Assembly (NCBI RefSeq): GCF_020831405.1
Contig: NZ_JAJHPU010000042.1
Location: 1 to 64,000 of the forward strand
Length of the DNA stretch: 64,000 bases
Source of the DNA: Pseudomonas oryzagri
Lineage (GTDB): Bacteria; Pseudomonadota; Gammaproteobacteria; Pseudomonadales; Pseudomonadaceae
Direction of reading: 5' to 3'
In this document: piece after piece, positions 61,309 through 64,000 of the stretch
How the letters are laid out: every line of letters begins with the position of its first letter
Position numbering within the stretch: position 1 is the first letter of the stretch
Made by a program: the position numbers and the translations under genes
The notes under the pieces: model-generated
What the model saw: the letters and a program-made list of their open reading frames with translations, nothing else
Databases searched by the model: none
What the model was told of the DNA's origin: nothing

Positions 61309-62040
61309 ATGAAACTCGACGACATCAAGAAACTGCACCAGAAAAAGTACCGGGCCGAGTTCGGGCATTTTCTGGTGGAGGGCGAGCACCTGCTGCTGGA
61401 GCTGCAGAAAGCCGCGGTCCACGACCCGCGGCTGCTGAGCAGCCAGCTGTACGTGACCGACGCTTACCTGCAGTGGCAAAGCCCGTTCAGGACCCACCTG
61501 ATCAGCGAACGGCAGATGGCGCAGATCGCCGACACCAAGACCCCGCAAGGCATTCTTGCCGTGGTGCCGATGCCGGAAACTGCCGCGCCGCTTGCCGCTC
61601 CCGCAGGGCACGAGCGCGCCATCTACCTGCACGAAATCCAGGACCCCGGCAATCTCGGCACCATCCTGCGCACCCTGGCCTGGTTCGGCAATTTCCGCTG
61701 CCTGCTCAGCCCCGGCAGCGTCGATCCGTACAACCCCAAGGTCGTGCGCGCCAGCATGGGCGCCATCTTCCATACGCCGCTGGAGCTGGATGTGGAGCTG
61801 GACTCGCTGCGCACCCGCTTCGCCCGCATCGCCTGCCTGGATATGCAGGGCGAGCGCGTGCAGGCGGCCAGTTTCAAGAACTTCGATTGCTACCTGTTCG
61901 GCAACGAAGCCCGCGGCGTACCCCGCGAACAGCTGACCGCCCTGCATGCCCAGCCCTTCACGATTGCCGGCTGCGGCAGCATCGAATCGCTGAACCTGGC
62001 CACCACGGTCAACATGTGTGCGTATGAGTTGAGCCGCTGA
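61309..62040 (+). CDS. SpoU/TrmH-type RNA 2'-O-methyltransferase
   Basis: 243-residue SPOUT methyltransferase. Motif 1 IYLHEIQDPGNLGTILRTLAWFG, motif 2 LFGNEARGVPREQL and motif 3 SIESLNLATTVNMCAYEL form the trefoil-knot SAM site of the SpoU family. The N-terminal KKYRAEFGHFLVEGEHLLLE stretch is the substrate-binding extension seen in rRNA-targeting members. The target RNA (23S or tRNA) cannot be told from sequence. Second gene of a two-gene operon. Confidence 0.85.
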   Translation: MKLDDIKKLHQKKYRAEFGHFLVEGEHLLLELQKAAVHDPRLLSSQLYVTDAYLQWQSPFRTHLISERQMAQIADTKTPQGILAVVPMPETAAPLAAPAGHERAIYLHEIQDPGNLGTILRTLAWFGNFRCLLSPGSVDPYNPKVVRASMGAIFHTPLELDVELDSLRTRFARIACLDMQGERVQAASFKNFDCYLFGNEARGVPREQLTALHAQPFTIAGCGSIESLNLATTVNMCAYELSR

Positions 62041-62189
62041 CGGGTTCGGAACGCATGGCGCGGGGGGCCGGGTCCAACCGTCCTGCCGCGCCACGCCACC
62101 CTCCAGCCCAGCGAAGGACGCAACTGGCCGGCCCCTGTAGCTGCTGCAGCGCGCCGGCAGCCTCTTTCCATTCCCACAGAACCGGTCGC

Positions 62190-62460
62190 TCCGCGGTTGA
62201 GAGCCCAGATCAGCGAGTTCTGGTCGTTCACGGTGTATGCCTCCGGAAAGCGCCTGATGGCGCACAACGCGATCAACCGCCGCAGCCGCGGTGACCGCAC
62301 CCTGACGCCGGGCAAGGACGGCATTTACAGCATCGAACTGGCCGCCAAAGCGACGCCAACAACCCCAGCTACCTGCCGATTCCGGAGAAATACGCTTATA
62401 TCATTCTGCGCATGTACGGCCCGAGCACGGACACCCCAGACCATCCAGATCGTGGAGTAA
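62190..62460 (+). pseudogene. DUF1254/DUF1214 protein remnant
   Basis: One frame gives SEFWSFTVYASGKRLMAHNA, and after a shift near 62340 another frame gives NNPSYLPIPEKYAYIILRMYGP. Both are diagnostic of the C-terminal DUF1214 domain. The N-terminal DUF1254 part is missing and the reading frame is broken. The rest of the gap from 62041 to 62737 has no recognisable gene. Confidence 0.7.
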
Positions 62461-62737
62461 AACCAGCAAGTCCACGGCCGCATCGCTGCCAGGGACTTCG
62501 GCTGCGAATAAATCCCTCCTAGCTTGCCGGATGATGTCGAAGTTCGCCCCCCCGCCACACGTCCCATGGCGACTAACTGAAATTGGCCAGTATCCGCCAT
62601 TCGACGACTCCGGAAATCTATCACCCAAACGACTATCGGGCCGCTGAAGCTGCCGGAAGCCTAAACTCGACAACTTGGCCTTTGCAGACGCTCGGCTGAT
62701 TGATAGCGTCAGTTAGCGATGGCGGAGACCCTACTAG

Positions 62738-63379
62738 TTAGGTAGGTTGCTCTTCGAATTGCTTCGCTTCGAGCCGAACTCTGCGCTCGTCCAGCAACTC
62801 GCCATCGAACATCCAATAGTCGGAACCGCTGACCGAAGTCGATTTGTATCCCATGTCCTGGAGGGCCTTCAGGGCGGCGCCTGACAGGCTCATGATCTCG
62901 CCCTTGAAGCTGACCTTACCGCCATCGAGCACTGTTGCCGTGATGGCCTCATCCCGAGCTAGAATCAAGGTGTCGCCAGCTTTGATGCCGAGCGCAGCAA
63001 GGTTGATACGCGACCGACGCTGTTCCTTCGCTTTTTCCATGGCTTGCACCTCGACGGGGTCGATGTCGGCTTTGCCTGGGGTGACTTCCTTGAAGGTGCC
63101 GATGCTTAGTGCCAGCACGACCTTCTCTGGCTCCACCTTGAAGAATTCTCGCTTTGGGTTAATGCGGTGCTCGGCGAATAGCTGGTGGAGTGTCTTCTCC
63201 AGCTTGATCAGATTGACCTCCTCCGGTATCTCAGCGGCAAAGTGGCATTCGAACGGTAGTGGTACTCCAGTACTGGAACTTAGATTGGAAATGCGGGATT
63301 CGACGCTATCAGTGGTGAGTCCGATTTTCACAAGGCCGGGCATGGCCTCGTTTTTCAGCACGTAGATGAGTTTGGGCAT
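62738..63379 (-). CDS. GIY-YIG-like nuclease family protein
   Basis: 213-residue protein. The N-terminal 90 residues match the T5orf172/MUG113 type of GIY-YIG nuclease: IYVLKNEAMPGLVKIGLTTD (YVL...VKIG in place of GIY-YIG), then SRISNLSSSTGVPLPFECHF and LEKTLHQLFAEHRINPKREFF. A C-terminal 110-residue extension of unknown fold includes GIKAGDTLILARDEAITATV, which resembles a small beta-barrel domain found on predicted restriction-associated proteins. It lies 5 bp after a small upstream gene. A role in DNA modification or defence is possible but not shown. Confidence 0.75.
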   Translation of the reverse strand: MPKLIYVLKNEAMPGLVKIGLTTDSVESRISNLSSSTGVPLPFECHFAAEIPEEVNLIKLEKTLHQLFAEHRINPKREFFKVEPEKVVLALSIGTFKEVTPGKADIDPVEVQAMEKAKEQRRSRINLAALGIKAGDTLILARDEAITATVLDGGKVSFKGEIMSLSGAALKALQDMGYKSTSVSGSDYWMFDGELLDERRVRLEAKQFEEQPT

Positions 63380-63384
63380 GGAGT

Positions 63385-63654
63385 TTATTCCTTAGAGTTG
63401 CGGCCTTGCTCGCTGAGTATTTGCAGCAGTGCCAAGACAATTCGAGGAGCTCCGCGGAATCCATCCATGCCTTCATGCTCATGCACCGACAACATGGCCT
63501 CGAGCGCCCGGTAAGCTGGGCCATCCCCATGGTAGAGCGTCTTGTCGATAGCATCGAGGTCAATGACGAGCTGCTTCACTCCTTCTTCGCGAAGCTCGTA
63601 GAAGCGGTCGGCAGCCTCCGTCCAGTAGGGGTCTTTAGACCAATGGCGTGTCAT
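63385..63654 (-). CDS. Small helical protein, hypothetical
   Basis: 89-residue acidic, helical protein starting MTRHWSKDPYWTEAADRFYEL. Its stop is 5 bp from the GIY-YIG start, so the two form a bicistronic unit. No family recognised. AAGGAGACC lies just upstream of the start and serves as the ribosome site. Confidence 0.55.
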   Translation of the reverse strand: MTRHWSKDPYWTEAADRFYELREEGVKQLVIDLDAIDKTLYHGDGPAYRALEAMLSVHEHEGMDGFRGAPRIVLALLQILSEQGRNSKE

Positions 63655-64000
63655 AGCGGGTCTCCTTGCAAAACAGATGGAAGGTCATACTACCCGTTGG
63701 CATAGTAATTTTCGATGTACCGCTCTTGGTTGATTACCCAGTTTGCTATACGTGCACTTGTTTATGGTTTGAGTGGCCGTTGCCCCCATAAAGCCTGGTT
63801 TTATCTCATTCGAAAGATGAATGACGGCACCTGGCCAATTGCCGCCGCGAGCCACTCACCGCCCCGGATATTCAGACCGCCACCTCAGCTATCACTCACG
63901 AGGGCCTCAAACTGACCCTCGCCTCTACGCGCCAAGGAGTGACCTGCGACTCCATGGCGGCCAGGAAGCCCCGTAGGGTGGAAGACTCGCGCAGCGATCT
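63655..64000. other. Right-end intergenic region
   Basis: 346 bp to the window edge. An A/T-richer stretch near 63685-63720 may carry the promoter of the hypothetical/GIY-YIG pair. The last 30 bases (CCCCGTAGGGTGGAAGACTC then GCGCAGCG) resemble a GTAGGGTGGAAAACGCG-type repeat common between pseudomonad genes. No gene is supported. Confidence 0.35.

Noticed and set aside
1-64000. CRISPR array, tRNA genes, integrase or transposase
   Set aside because: No regularly spaced 25-40 bp direct repeats with unique spacers were seen; the only tandem array (41-bp period) has no spacers. No cloverleaf or transposase motif was recognised, although a tRNA could be missed by eye.

Overview
The window is chromosomal DNA from a pseudomonad-like gammaproteobacterium (Pseudomonas/Stutzerimonas type). 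Evidence: GC-rich codon use, a Pseudomonas-style rrn leader with the first bases of a 16S gene at the left edge (minus strand), a DUF2790 gene typical of Pseudomonas, and a dispersed palindromic repeat (core GGGGCGAATTCATTCGCC) in many intergenic gaps. No identification to species is possible from this window.

Most of the window is a catabolic locus that looks like aerobic steroid (bile acid/sterol-type) degradation. From 0.46 to 15.7 kb lie an exported amidase, an SDR, a DUF1329 protein, an acyl-CoA ligase, four acyl-CoA dehydrogenases in two alpha/beta-like pairs, a thiolase-fold aldolase (Ltp2/Sal1 type), a small MaoC protein, a MaoC-DUF35 fusion (ChsH1/ChsH2 type), another SDR and a divergent enoyl-CoA hydratase. 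This is the gene set used to shorten a C17 side chain. From 26 to 34 kb lie a LuxR-type regulator, DUF1329 and DUF1302 envelope proteins, a type I extradiol dioxygenase (HsaC/TesB type), a KshA-type Rieske oxygenase and an HsaA-type monooxygenase. From 50.5 to 58.6 kb one operon encodes a second HsaA-type monooxygenase, a Delta1-KstD-type and a Delta4-KstD-type flavoprotein, an SDR, a KshB-type reductase and a FadD3-type CoA ligase. Together these could cover side-chain removal, ring opening and activation of the indane product. No HsaB reductase or HsaD hydrolase is seen here. Five promoter regions of this set share a motif I derived by eye, CTAGTCC-N4-GGAYGATGWG, a candidate operator for the LuxR-type regulator.

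Between and around these blocks are unrelated genes: a triheme cytochrome c with an FMN glutamate-synthase-like protein (16-19 kb), a Fic-wHTH protein with its own inverted-repeat operators, AzlCD, an AraC regulator, RcnR/RcnA with two clear operator copies, and a SulP transporter. An AT-rich four-gene operon at 34.5-39.9 kb (DNA methyltransferase, phosphoribosyltransferase-like protein, ORC/CDC6-like AAA ATPase, unknown protein) lies beside a GmrSD-like DUF262/DUF1524 gene. This is the most likely undescribed system and is probably anti-phage. A run of small stress/envelope genes (DUF3309, lmo0937-like, SYLF, AI-2E transporter, DUF2790) follows at 42.5-46.5 kb, then LysR/EamA and a TPR-like exported protein.

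The right end carries conserved genes (rlmE, an FAD-dependent oxidoreductase, a SpoU-type RNA methyltransferase), a broken DUF1214 gene and a GIY-YIG protein with a small partner. Three short pseudogene scraps (19.2, 24.4 and 46.6 kb) are diverged copies of the 3' ends of genes that are intact elsewhere in the window (enoyl-CoA hydratase, LuxR regulator, FadD3-type ligase), so the catabolic locus has been duplicated and rearranged. All assignments are from reading motifs; no database search was run.
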